Below are positions 51,474-63,539 of a DNA stretch of 64,000 nucleotides, one piece after another (within the stretch, counting starts at the first letter, position 1; each line of letters begins with the position of its first letter). Source of the DNA: Gordionus sp. m RMFG-2023 (lineage: Eukaryota > Nematomorpha > Gordioida > Chordodea > Parachordodidae); assembly GCF_954871325.1 (NCBI RefSeq), contig NC_088775.1:91964334-92028333 (forward strand). Reading direction: 5' to 3'. The notes beneath the pieces are model-generated. The model was not told where the DNA came from. It was given only the letters and a program-made list of their open reading frames with translations, and did no database searches. A program made the translations under genes and the position numbers.

Positions 51474-52783
51474 CAGGCGCGTAACCAATGGGGGGGTAGG
51501 GGGGGGTAGCCCCCATAGCTAATTTGACTGTTTTCCTATATATCATTTTAAGCTAATAAAAATTTTACCCCCCCCCCCCCCATTACCTGCCCCCTGCCCC
51601 GTCAAAATTTTTCAATATCAAGCAGAGTTTATCCTTACTGCTTGTTGCATTAACAAATTATTTTCCTATAGCTCACTACTATGTTGAAATTTACAAAAAC
51701 TAAATTTCGATTTGGTTCCAGTTATTGATTTGGAGGAAAATGCGAACAGGAAGAATGAATGTAGATAAATATTTCATAATATTTGTATAGTCGTTTAATC
51801 AAAAATTAAATCTTATAGAATATTATAAAATATCCAATTTCATCCCATTCTTAGATACTTTTTTATCGCAAATTAATTTGGTATTTATTACCTAAAGACC
51901 CTTCTTCGTTTTCTGATGCCATTATTGGTAAAATTAAATATTTAAAAAAAATTTTATTCCTATGATATTGATACTGAAAACAATTTAAACAGTGAACTTG
52001 AATTGTGGTATAAATATTTACTACGTTTATTATTTTACCTGAGCCTGCTATTGATACGCTCAATCGGTATAAGAAACCCTTGGGTTAATTTCCAAATATT
52101 TTGAAGGTATTTAATATTCTTGCATGATTACCTATTACAACATCGAATTGACCTTTTCCATATTGAGAAGGTAGAAAACTTATTTACAAAATACTACTTC
52201 CGAATCTCGGTAAATGGGCCAGCTCTATTAAATATCCACAGAGATTTGATTCCAACGACAAACGAAATTCTTAATGAATTGGCAAATTTTCTACTAAAAT
52301 TAAAAATCTCATTATAATTCTAGTATTTAATAAATTTTATGTATAATATTGTATTTGATAATAAGTTATAAAAACTTGTTAAAAAATTTTCTAGTCAATA
52401 TTTATACACACTACTATTAGTAATTTTCAATAAAAATTTTTTTTTATTCTATTTATATTGTATGAGAATTTAAGTTGAAACTAGTTTTTAAGCCAATTTT
52501 ATAAAAAAAATTGATACTAAACTTTATTTCAATTTATATTTTAAAATTTTTTTTATTTATAATATACCTAACTTAAAATAAAAATTGGGTTATAACCTTT
52601 ATTTCTTCTTTAAATATTCTTGAGCGCGAATTAGTAAATATAAGCTAAAAATATTAATATAATTATTATTGAATTATGAATAATTTAAAAGAATAGATCA
52701 AAGATATGACCCGGTCGAAGGTGAGGGAAAAGTAAAATTCCCCCCCCCCCCCCACCCATAGGAAAATCTTGGATACGCCACTG
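51474..52783 (+). mobile_element. hAT transposon, delimited, truncated transposase
   Basis: TIRs are CAGGCGCGTAACCAATGG and, from the right, CAGTGGCGTATCCAAG. Flanks TTGATATA (51466-51473) and TTGATACA (52784-52791) are a 7/8 target duplication. A 65-codon frame at 52120-52317 keeps the dimerisation-type segment ALLNIHRDLIPTTNEILNEL. Upstream transposase coding is lost. Poly-G and poly-C runs sit inside both ends. Length 1.31 kb. Confidence 0.75.
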
Positions 52784-52791
52784 TTGATACA

Positions 52792-53781
52792 TTATATTAT
52801 TAATAATTATAATACATATCACTTTTGTCATTAGACTTATCTTTGGCTTATATTCCATTTCTTAAAAAACATGTTGGGTTCACTAATTTTATATATAAAT
52901 TCTTTTTTCCAAAAATGTATTAAATTATGATGAAGAGTTTTATAAAAAAAAATATCAACTTTTACATTCTTTCTTTCAACATTTATTCGATCATTAGAGC
53001 CGTAATGACAAAAATTAGAAGGTATCACGGCTTTTTAGATTATTAATTTATCTCAGTAATTATTTATACCATTGAGTCTCTAGTACCCCTAGGCTATCAT
53101 TATTTAAAGATTTTAAATAAAATTTTCTTCTCAAATTAATTAGGATCATAGATACCTTTTTAGAATCCTTAAATAACCGTGTTCAGAGGAAATTAGCTTA
53201 GTTTCTTAGGATTAATGAGGACTTCTTCCCCTCTCCTTCTCTTATATCTTCTTTTAAAATTTTTACATTTTATTATTTGTCTTCTTTCTTTCAATGTTTT
53301 TTATTAGTTATGATTATGGAAAAACTAAAAAAATCTAATTTCTGATGGTCTAAATATAATATACCTTATTTAAGTTGTTATGCTATATATGTAATAATTA
53401 AATTTAATTATACATTTTTATCGATTCTGTGGAATTCATAATGGTTTTACACTTGAATGAGACAGAGGAAAGAAAGAACGCTAATAATTGGGTTGGGTAC
53501 AGCCTATATTCATATATTAACTATTATATCTTACTCAAGTTTTAGTATCAAATCATTAGATAACTACAATTAAACAAATTCACCTAAAATTGAATACGAT
53601 GAATCTGAACTATTACATTTTAATATTATTCAAATTTTTATAAAAGTATATAATGATTTTAAAGCAAAATTGTCGTTTATTTGTTAGAACGAAAAGAAAG
53701 GATAATAACTTTTAAATACTCATTTTCAAATAAATTTTTTGTTGAATGTTTATTTAATTTATTTATTTTTTTTAATTACAG
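52792..53781. other. AT-rich DNA upstream of the FN3-like exons
   Basis: Earlier exons of the FN3-like gene may lie here. A start at 53441 (ATGGTTTTACACTTGAATGA) opens 30-odd codons, but its phase does not join cleanly to the exon at 53782. Confidence 0.35.
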
Positions 53782-54478
53782 ATAATGATTTCTCAGGAAA
53801 GATCGAAATTGGTAAATTTTTATTTTATAGCTTTATTTTATAGCTTTATTTAATAATATTAATAAAAAAATAATTATAAAATGCTATCTTGATTCTCATT
53901 AATATAATAATACATTCTATTTTCAAAGATGATAACGCGCTTATTGCAAAGATAACTGAAGTAAATATCATATATTCAAATGGAAAATTTGATATAAAAG
54001 TATTCTGGGAATCTAAACACATCAAAAATACCAGCTATTACATTCAATTGTTCAGTACCAACACATAAAAGCGTTTTTATTTACGAGATCACGTTGAAAA
54101 CAATGTAAATAATATACTTTAATTATATATTTAAAATTTTTGAAGTAAAGAAATTCATTAGTTAATATGTATATAAATCCATTAATAGTAATGTCCTTTA
54201 AGAATAATAAGAAGTCACTATAACAATTGCTCTCAAGTTTTAAATTTTCTCATAGCATTTAAAAAATTTTCGGGAATTTATTTATTTTTTATTTTATACA
54301 AATTTTTCTTCTATTATAGCCAAATGCGAATTTTTATACCTTTGATAATGTGCCAGCAAATCGTGAATACAGAGTTTCAGTACGCAATTTATTCGAGGAT
54401 GATAACGAAGAGTTATATTCGATTTATCATTTAGCAGATAATACCATCATAAATACTCCCAATATAAATCTAGTCTGA
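53782..54478 (+). pseudogene. FN3-like gene, last three exons, with in-frame TAA
   Basis: Exons are 53782-53811, 53929-54104 and 54320-54478 (TGA), and phases agree (1, then 0). The joined product reads as one fibronectin type III-like domain: KITEVNIIYSNGKFDIKVFW with the core Trp, then SYYIQLFSTNT, and NANFYTFDNVPANREYRVSV with the conserved Leu/Val-Pro and Tyr positions. The upstream part of the protein was not found, so its role is unknown. A TAA at 54066-54068 lies in frame inside the domain, between two stretches that both fit the fold. It may be a pseudogene, an assembly error, or exon structure different from my reading. Extracellular or ciliary FN3 proteins are both possible. Confidence 0.45.
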
Positions 54479-55035
54479 TTTTAGAATATTATTATTATAA
54501 AAATAATTATATTTCAAATCGGTTATTTTATTTTATCTTTATTAATATGCGATGGGATACGGAAATTTTTTTTGCTTTACAATGTTATAATTAAATGTAA
54601 AATAATTAATTTTGAGCAAGTGTTTTAGCTATGATGATTTGCCGCATTTGTCTTTATAATTAGGCCAAAATAATATGTTTCTTGAATATGTTTGCTTTAC
54701 AAATTGTTAGTAAAACATATGAATGATTATACGCACTATTATTGATATGATGATTTGCCAAATTTAGCAAAATCTATTCCAAATTTATTTGTGTAGTGAA
54801 TAAGTAATGAATCCAAGATAAGAATATTAAATTAATAATTCTACCTGAACACGAATAATTTTTAAGATAACTGATTTAATTTTTTATTATAAAAAATATA
54901 ACACAAAAAAAAATATTTTATATGCAAAAAACAGAAAATATTATATAATTATAAAATGTAGGAGTAGGGGAGCAGAGACCTAAGATCTTATTGAGTATCC
55001 ACAATGGTTAATATTTATAACTACAAATAATATAT
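54479..55035. other. AT-rich DNA between the FN3-like exons and the inverted array
   Basis: The 3' flank of the FN3-like gene. A ~120-bp stretch with TTTGCTTTACAA and ATGATGATTTGCC occurs twice in diverged form (54570-54660 and 54690-54760). Nothing else is seen. Confidence 0.4.
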
Positions 55036-55074
55036 GTAGTGTTGTTAATCGGCTTAGCCGAGTCGGCTCGAACA

Positions 55075-55500
55075 GAGCTCACCCAAATTTTGGGTCGTTT
55101 TTTTCGACTCCAACTCAAAGTTTTGGTCGTTTTTTACGACTTCGACCAGAGTTCAAGCCGAAAAAAACGACTTCGACCCAAAATATGGGTCGTTTTTTTC
55201 GACTCCGACCCAAGTCCAAGCCGAAAAAAACGACCTCGACCCAAAATATGAGTCGTTTTTTTACTACTCCAACTCAAAATTTGGGTCGTATTTTTCGACT
55301 TAAACTTGAAGTTTGGGTCATATTTTTCGACTCAAACTTGAAGTTTGGGTCGTATTTTTCGACTAAAACTTGAAGTTTGGGTCGTATTTTTCGACTCCAA
55401 CTCAAAGTTTGGGTCGTTTTTCTGACTCAGACTCAAACATCGGGTCGTTTTATTCAATCCGACCCAAATATGGATCTTTTTTTTTAAAGACGACTTAAAG
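55075..55500. repeat. GGGTCGTTTTTTTCGACTC minisatellite
   Basis: A dozen or so ~30-35-bp units alternate GGGTCGTTTTTTTCGACTC with short variable spacers. Many units are themselves self-complementary (CGAAAAAAACGAC type). Only the innermost ~80 bp are mirrored at the right end of the inverted array. Confidence 0.85.
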
Positions 55501-55675
55501 TTAGGGTTGCATTTTTTCACCCCTAACCCAATTATCTAGATCATTTTTTTCGACCAAAAGTCAAATAACATTTAGTATATATTAATATTATAGGCGGGAA
55601 AGTTACTTAAAGCTTCTTTAAATTATAATGCTCTGATTAACTATTCATCATAGTTATATTTTAAAATTTTTAATT

Positions 55676-57905
55676 GATGTACCATAGAAAAGTGCCATTT
55701 GTCATGATAATTATTTTTGAACTTTTTTAAATGAAATAGATAAAAATATATATTGTAGACATGTTAAATCAAAATTTCAGTGATGATGTACCATAGATAA
55801 GTGGTAATTGTCATAATCGCTATTTTTGAACTTTTTTGAGTTTTTTTAAAGCAAATTGTAAAAATATATATTCTAAACATGTTAAATTAAAAATTCAGTG
55901 AGGATGTATCATAGATAGGTGACAATTGTCATAATCGCTATTTTTGAACTTTTTTCAATTTTTTTAAAGGAAATAGCAAAAAATATATATTCTAACCATG
56001 TTAAATTAAAAATTCAGTGAGGATGTATCATAGATATGTGACAATTGTCATAATCGCTATTTTTGAACTTTTTCAATTTTTTTTAAAGGAAACATCTTAA
56101 AATATATATTCTAAACATGTTAAATTTAAAATTCAGTGAGGATGTATCATATATAGGTGACAATTGTCATAATCGCTATTTTTGAACTTTTTCAAATTTT
56201 TTTAAAGGAAATATCTAAAAATATATATTCTAAACATGTTAAATTAAAAATTCAGTGAGGATGTATCATAGATAGGTGACAATTGTCATAATCGCTATTT
56301 TTGAACTTTTTCAAATTTTTTTAAAGGAAATAGCTAAAAATATATATTCTAAACATGTTAAATTAAAATTTCAGTGAGGATGTATCATATATAGGTGACA
56401 ATTGTCATAATCGCTATTTTTAAACTTTTTCAAATTTTTTTAAAGGAAACATCTTAAAATATATATTCTAAACATGTTAAATTTAAAATTCAGTGAGGAT
56501 TATCATATATAGGTGACAATTGTCATAATCGCTATTTTTGAACTTTTTCAAATTTTTTTAAAGGAAATATCTAAAAATATATATTCTAAACATGTTAAAT
56601 TAAAAATTCAGTGAGGATGTATCATAGATAGGTGACAATTGTCATAATCGCTATTTTTGAACTTTTTCAAATTTTTTTAAAGGAAATAGCTAAAAATATA
56701 TATTCTAAACATGTTAAATTAAAATTTCAGTGAGGATGTATCATAGATAGGTGACAATTGTCATAATCGCTATTTTTGAACTTTTTCAAATTTTTTAAAG
56801 GAAATATCTAAAAATATATATTCTAAACATGTTAAATTAAAAATTCAGTGAGGATGTATCATAGATAGGTGACAATTGTCATAATCGCTATTTTTGAACT
56901 TTTTCAAATTTTTTTAAAGGAAATAGCTAAAAATATATATTCTAAACATGTTAAATTAAAATTTCAGTGAGGATGTATCATATATAGGTGACAATTGTCA
57001 TAATCGCTATTTTTAAACTTTTTCAAATTTTTTAAAGGAAACATCTTAAAATATATATTCTAAACATGTTAAATTTAAAATTCAGTGAGGATTATCATAT
57101 ATAGGTGACAATTGTCATAATCGCTATTTTTGAACTTTTTCAAATTTTTTTAAAGGAAATATCTAAAAATATATATTCTAAACATGTTAAATTAAAAATT
57201 CAGTGAGGATGTATCATAGATAGGTGACAATTGTCATAATCGCTATTTTTGAACTTTTTCAAATTTTTTTAAAGGAAATAGCTAAAAATATATATTCTAA
57301 ACATGTTAAATTAAAATTTCAGTGAGGATGTATCATAGATAGGTGACAATTGTCATAATCGCTATTTTTAAACTTTTTCAAATTTTTTTAAAGGAAATAT
57401 CTAAAAATATATATTCTAAACATGTTAAATTAAAAATTCAGTGAGGATGTATCATAGATAGGTGACAATTGTCATAATCGCTATTTTTGAACTTTTTTCA
57501 ATTTTTTTAAAGGAAATAGCAAAAAATATATATTCTAACCATGTTAAATTAAAAATTCAGTGAGGATGTATCATAGATATGTGACAATTGTCATAATCGC
57601 TATTTTTGAACTTTTTCAAATTTTTTTAAAGTAAACATCTTAAAATATATATTCTAAACATGTTAAATTTAAAATTCAGTGAGGATGTATCATATATAGG
57701 TGACAATTGTCATAATCGCTATTTTTGAACTTTTTCAAATTTTTTTAAAGGAAATATCTAAAAATATATATTCTAAACATGTTAAATTAAAAATTCAGTG
57801 AGGATGTATCATAGATATGTGACAATTGTCATAATCGCTATTTTTGAACTTTTTCAAATTTTTTTAAAGGAGATAGCTAAAAATATATATTCTAAACATG
57901 TTAAA
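55676..57905 (+). repeat. Left arm tandem array, 119-bp unit
   Basis: The motif GACAATTGTCATAATCGC recurs every 117-119 bp (for example at ~55921, 56040, 56159, 56278). Unit types differ at the GGAAAT[AT]GCT / GGAAATATCT / GGAAACATCTT position and often follow the order CAT, TAT, TAG, giving a ~357-bp higher-order period. Outermost units are most diverged. Confidence 0.9.
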
Positions 57906-59570
57906 GTCACCTATCTATGATACATCCTCACTGAATTTTTAATTTAACATGTTTAGAATATATATTTTTAGATATTTCCTTTAAAAAAATTTCAAAAAGT
58001 TTAAAAATAGCGATTATGACAATTGTCACCTATCTATGATACATCCTCACTGAAATTTTAATTTAACATGTTTAGAATATATATTTTTAGCTATTTCCTT
58101 TAAAAAATTTGAAAAAGTTCAAAAATAGCGATTATGACAATTGTCACCTATCTATGATACATCCTCACTGAATTTTTAATTTAACATGTTTAGAATATAT
58201 ATTTTTAGATATTTCCTTTAAAAAAATTTGAAAAAGTTCAAAAATAGCGATTATGACAATTGTCACCTATATATGATACATCCTCACTGAATTTTAAATT
58301 TAACATGTTTAGAATATATATTTTAAGATGTTTCCTTTAAAAAAATTTGAAAGTTCAAAAATAGCGATTATGACAATTGTCACATATCTATGATACATCC
58401 TCACTGAATTTTTATGGTTAGAATATATATTTTTTGCTATTTCCTTTAAAAAAATTGAAAAAAGTTCAAAAATAGCGATTATGACAATTGTCACCTATCT
58501 ATGATACATCCTCACTGAATTTTTAATTTAACATGTTTAGAATATATATTTTTAGATATTTCCTTTAAAAAATTTGAAAAAGTTTAAAAATAGCGATTAT
58601 GACAATTGTCACCTATCTATGATACATCCTCACTGAAATTTTAATTTAACATGTTTAGAATATATATTTTTAGCTATTTCCTTTAAAAAAATTTGAAAAA
58701 GTTCAAAAATAGCGATTATGACAATTGTCACCTATCTATGATACATCCTCACTGAATTTTTAATTTAACATGTTTAGAATATATATTTTTAGATATTTCC
58801 TTTAAAAAAATTTGAAAAAGTTCAAAAATAGCGATTATGACAATTGTCACCTATATATGATAATCCTCACTGAATTTTAAATTTAACATGTTTAGAATAT
58901 ATATTTTTAGCTATTTCCTTTAAAAAAATTTGAAAAAGTTCAAAAATAGCGATTATGACAATTGTCACCTATCTATGATACATCCTCACTGAATTTTTAA
59001 TTTAACATGTTTAGAATATATATTTTTAGATATTTCCTTTAAAAAAATTTGAAAAAGTTCAAAAATAGCGATTATGACAATTGTCACCTATATATGATAC
59101 ATCCTCACTGAATTTTAAATTTAACATGTTTAGAATATATATTTTAAGATGTTTCCTTTAAAAAAATTTGAAAAAGTTCAAAAATAGCGATTATGACAAT
59201 TGTCACATATCTATGATACATCCTCACTGAATTTTTAATTTAACATGGTTAGAATATATATTTTTTGCTATTTCCTTTAAAAAAATTGAAAAAAGTTCAA
59301 AAATAGCGATTATGACAATTGTCACCTATCTATAATACATCCTCACTGAATTTTTAATTTAACATGTTTAGAATATATATTTTTAGCAATTTGCTTTAAA
59401 AAAACTCAAAAAAGTTCAAAAATAGCGATTATGACAATTACCACTTATCTATGGTACATCATCACTGAAATTTTGATTTAACATGTCTACAATATATATT
59501 TTTCTATTTCATTTAAAAAAGTTCAAAAATAATTATCATGACAAATGGCACTTTTCTATGGTACATCACT
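57906..59570 (-). repeat. Right arm tandem array, inverted
   Basis: The same 119-bp unit in reverse orientation (GCGATTATGACAATTGTC), about 14 copies, with the same sub-types in mirrored order and the same diverged outermost units. It is shorter than the left arm by about five units. Confidence 0.9.
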
Positions 59571-59879
59571 TAAAAATTTTAAAATATAACTATGATGAAT
59601 AGTTAATCAGAGCATTATTTAAAGAAGCTTTAAGTAACTTTCCCGCCTATAATATTAATATATACTAAATGTTATTTGACTTTTGGTCGAAAAAAATGAT
59701 CTAGATATTGGGTTAGGGGTGAAAAAAAGCAACCCTAACTTTAAGTCGTCTTTAAAAAGAAAGATCCATATTTTGGGTCGGATTGAATAAAACGACCCGA
59801 TGTTTGAGTCTGAGTCAGACGTTATTATAATTTTTTTAATATCGGAAAATATAAAAAATTTTCATATATAAATATATGA

Positions 59880-60560
59880 TTTATACCCTCAAAAGTCACT
59901 TTTTTTAAATGCAGCAATTTATAAAAAATAAAAAATATAATAAAGGTTTTAATTTTTTCCAATAACGATCTTATATAAAAGATTAAACCCTATTCTATAT
60001 AGAATTATTCTTTATTTGAATGAAAAATATCTGTTAACTACAATGAAACTAAATTTTAAAGATAATGAGGGTCAGGGGATACTTTTCGGAGTTTCATATG
60101 AGCTTTTTGAGCTTTATTATTGAAATTTGAATATGGTAAGAAATTATATTAAAAAGAAGAAAGAATTAATATATGATAAGATCCTTAATAAATTTAATGA
60201 AAAAATCTGTTCTTGCTTCCCATTAAGGAGAAAAAAACTAAGGTTATGCAACAGTAAAAATATGTGAATCAAGATTAATGAAACAACACTATTTAACATT
60301 GTTAACATCAAGACAAATATTCAAGAAAGTGAAAGAAAATATATTATAAAATTTAACTATAAATACAAAAATATTATTGGGTCTTTGTCCCACGTAAATA
60401 TTTTTTTTTCGCATGGATCCTATTGCAATTTTAATCCATTCTTTATTTTTGTTTTAAATAATCAAAATATTTGATTAATCTTTTATATTTATTTTTCATT
60501 ATGGCTTATTTTTATTAATAAAGTATTTGTAATAATAATATCATTTTTAAATTTAAAAAA
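59880..60560. repeat. Dispersed repeat, copy 2 (partner at 40400-41030)
   Basis: It shares several blocks in order with 40400-41030, including AACCCTATTCTATATAGAAT, GGTAAGAAATTATATTA, GTGAATCAAGATTAATGAAA and ATTATGGCTTATTTTTA. It starts ~60 bp after the right end of the inverted array. Confidence 0.5.
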
Positions 60561-60601
60561 TAATCAATATTGGCAACTCAAAAACGCCTTAGGGCTCATT
60601 G

Positions 60602-62312
60602 TTATATTTTATAAAGTTAATCATCGTTATTTGAATAATATATTTGTCATAATATAATATAGCTGACTATAAAGATACAGCAGTGTATTTAGGTGTTGTT
60701 TATAATCACAGGAAAAATACAGAACTAGAGAATATAAAACAAGTCCTCAAAAAATTACAAAATAAAGGATTATAAGTTCATAACAAGCAAAATAAATTTT
60801 ATGAAATAAAAAGTATCATATTTAGGATAAATAATAGATCAAAAACCCTGATTAAATAATAACAATACAAAAATATCAAACTCCAAAAGATAGACATGAC
60901 ATATAATAATTTTTGGGTATATTAAACAATCATATACGGTTTATACTAAACTTATATGGAATTATCGTTGAATTACATAATAAAACTAATAAAAATGTTA
61001 AGGACTAAAAGAGATTATACATTATATGTAAGAGCAAAAGGAATAGTTACAGAACAAAATACTATACTATTTGATAAACCGGAACGAGTTAATATTAGAA
61101 AAGATGCATCTAACCATTTGGAACTGTACTCCTGCAAAAATATAAAAACAAACGAATTTCCAATAGCTACACATCAAAAACATAACAAGACGATGAAAAG
61201 AATTATTCTAAAATAGACAGAAGCTAAAGCAATAATAAACGGCGTAGCAAAATTTCATAACTATTTGTATGGACACAAGTTAATATATGATATATGGCTA
61301 GTGATGTTAATACGCCTAACTTTGACCAACACCAATATGGCGTGTTCAAGATTGTCCCTAAAAAACTTACTTAAACGTCTACTTAACTTAATGATAGAGA
61401 CTATTTTTTTAGAATAAATACTTGGTTAAGCCGTAGAGATGGCCAAAGTTAGATGGTTTAACAATTGGCAATAACAGAGATTTAAGTTTATTAACAAACC
61501 AATTACGTTGGGTTTATAAATTATCCGCCTATGATTACGATATTATGCACAAGAGAAGCGCTAATAAAATAATTGTGTATGAGTTATCGCAAAGCCCAAT
61601 AGAAAAAAATAATGATAGAATAACAAGCGAAAATAAAACATTGATATATATAAAAAATCTTACTTATGACATATTAACTCAAAAGAACGTAGAGAAAAAA
61701 TCGCAAAAGATCCATTCTTATTAAAAATATTAATATATGGAAATATACTCACTTCAAAAAAGAGTTTATATTGCATACGGGACATCCGGGTATTACATCA
61801 ATGAAATCCTTTACTAGACATTATACATAGTGGGAACAATTAGTTAAAGATGTTGAAAAACTAGTTAACAGCTGTGTAGGATGTAAAAATCAACACGGAG
61901 ATATACCAGGTGTTGCCTTATACCCGTGGAATCCGCCATCACAACCTTGGAAAGGGAAGGAAAAATAGAAATCAACAAGCTAAATTGTCTTATAATGTAG
62001 AAGAAAAATAAAAAATTGCCGGAAAAAACGCGACCAACTACGAACAAGGGAAGAACTAGTTGAACCTGAATCAATAATAATAGATAGGAGAAGATAAAAT
62101 GGTAGAAACAGCCAAACCAAGTCAAGAAGGAATTCAAAAACCGATATCCAACGATGGAACGAAATCAAACAAAAAGATTAATATACGAACATGAACTTGG
62201 TAAATAAAAAGATTTATACACCAACATAAATTTGGTGGCAAATACGATATTTTATATTTTATAAGGTTATTCAACGTTATTTAAATAATATATTTGTCAT
62301 AAAATAATATAG
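60602..62312 (+). mobile_element. Ty3/Gypsy retroelement fossil
   Basis: A ~61-bp direct repeat marks both sides (60602-60662 and 62252-62312), perhaps remains of terminal repeats. Between them are traces of the RT/RNase H connection and RNase H end (~61480-61600), then a zinc-binding and early integrase region (~61760-61940). It is broken in many places, and a TA-flanked MITE sits inside it at 61301-61465. It looks old. Confidence 0.6.
61301..61465. mobile_element. TA-flanked MITE inside the Gypsy fossil
   Basis: It starts GTGATGTTAATACGCCTAAC after TA and ends near GCCAAAGTTAGATGGTTTAA. The internal blocks ATGGCGTG and AACTTAATGATAGAGACTAT match the FAF2 intron copy at 10518-10703 closely. 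Confidence 0.65.
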
Positions 62313-62710
62313 CATTAATATCATATAAAAGGTATATTTAATTGATTACTTATATAAGTTAATTTAATAATTATAAAATAGTATATATAAAGTTTAGAAT
62401 TTAAAATAAAGATTCCGTTTGGTTTGATTATAAAACCCATCTTTCCCCGATCATCCTTTGCCAAATATTCTTTCCGGAAGAATTAATATCAAAAAAGTAT
62501 TATTTTTTAAAAAATTGTTTTTAATTAAATGATAGATTATATATTCAATTCTATCGAGCATAATTTTAGTTTCATTAACATTTGCACATTTGCCTCTTAT
62601 GGCTAACATGCTCCCCGGTCTCCCTTAAATGCATGAAAAAAATACTTCTTAAAAAACTTTTCAAAAGAATGATTAAAAAATTAAGAGATAATAGTGGCAA
62701 CAAAAAACGT
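62313..62710. other. AT-rich DNA between retroelement remains
   Basis: No supported feature. The frame starting at 62582 on the plus strand runs antisense into the RTE endonuclease and is a shadow. Confidence 0.4.
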
Positions 62711-62714
62711 AACT

Positions 62715-63512
62715 ATATTATTGTTTTAAAACCTTCACTACTCGCTCCTACATGCCCATTCAGATCACCAGTCAGGATAATCCCCTCTTCATTTGCCAGT
62801 CTCGATGTCACCCCCAATAGACTGTCCTAAAATATATCTTTCTCTTCTTCACTTCTTCCAACCTAAGGAACATATGCCGAGATAATATTATATAGCTTTC
62901 TACCAAAAATCATATTGATTACCATTATCTGGTTATCTAGCCTTCTCACTTATACCACTTTGTCTACCAATTTCTCCGCAACCAATACCCCAACTCCAGC
63001 CTTACCATCATTACTTCCTTGCCAAAAGAATACTTTTCACTAGTCTTGCCAATCATTCTTGTCCCATTTACTTTCCATCTGGTCTCCTGTATGTAGCACA
63101 CATTTATATGCCTTCTATACAATACATCGACCACTTCTCCCGCTCTTCCCGTCATACTACCAACATTCCATGTAGCGACCTTTACTCGTGGCCGACATAT
63201 GTTTCTCGTGAATCGTGGTTCCACCAGGTTTCCCGCCCTTTTTGTCGTAGGCGGATGAGAAGGCCCACGTGGTACTTTGGGCTGTAACCCGCCCATGTTT
63301 TGTTGTAACCATAGGGAAATTTTGTAGCAAGGTTTTTACAATCGGATGCTCTTCCTGACATCAACCCCTTTAAGTGGTTTTTAAACCCCGTCGAGGAGAC
63401 TGGGATCCTATTCTAGACCCATATCACATGGAACCTTTTAGGCCATTAGCCGCCAAAAGACGTTGCCACTCCCCTCCCCCCTCACGATGAGGCTGAGGTT
63501 GGATTTTGGGAG
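62715..63512 (-). mobile_element. RTE-type LINE, 5' leader and endonuclease
   Basis: The leader (63512-63300) carries the GTCAGGAAGAGCATCCGATT motif and matches the relic at 7897-8092. The ORF then opens. VATWNVGSMTGRAGEVVDVL with CYIQETRWK is the start of the apurinic-type endonuclease with its catalytic Asn and Glu; after a frame break, IISAYVP and ILTGDLNGHVG complete the next motifs. Stops and at least one frame change show it is dead, and the reverse transcriptase is absent in this direction. Nothing 3' of about 62715 is recognisable. Confidence 0.75.
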
Positions 63513-63539
63513 AGTTCTGATAAATCTAATATCGCATAT

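Larger units (their letters stand above)
55039..59819. mobile_element. Giant foldback-like inverted array
   Basis: The left arm (55422-57905) and right arm (57906-59819) are inverted complements from the outer edge (CTGACTCAG / CTGAGTCAG) to the turn. From outside in, each arm has ~80 bp of GGGTCG-type minisatellite, a ~170-bp unique segment (with GGCGGGAAAGTTACTTAAAG), then a tandem array of ~119-bp units. The left array has about 18-19 units and the right about 14. The orientation flips at ~57905 with no spacer. The left side extends to 55039, where GTGTTGTTAATCGGCTTAGC after TA resembles the TA-flanked MITE terminus; the right side lacks it. Long inverted repeats made of short tandem subunits are the defining design of Drosophila foldback elements. 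No transposase is present. Confidence 0.75.

Noticed and set aside
55676-59570. CRISPR-like regular repeats
   Set aside because: Repeats are contiguous 119-bp tandem units without unique spacers, in eukaryotic DNA.
62582-62830. Plus-strand 82-codon frame
   Set aside because: Antisense to the RTE endonuclease remains.
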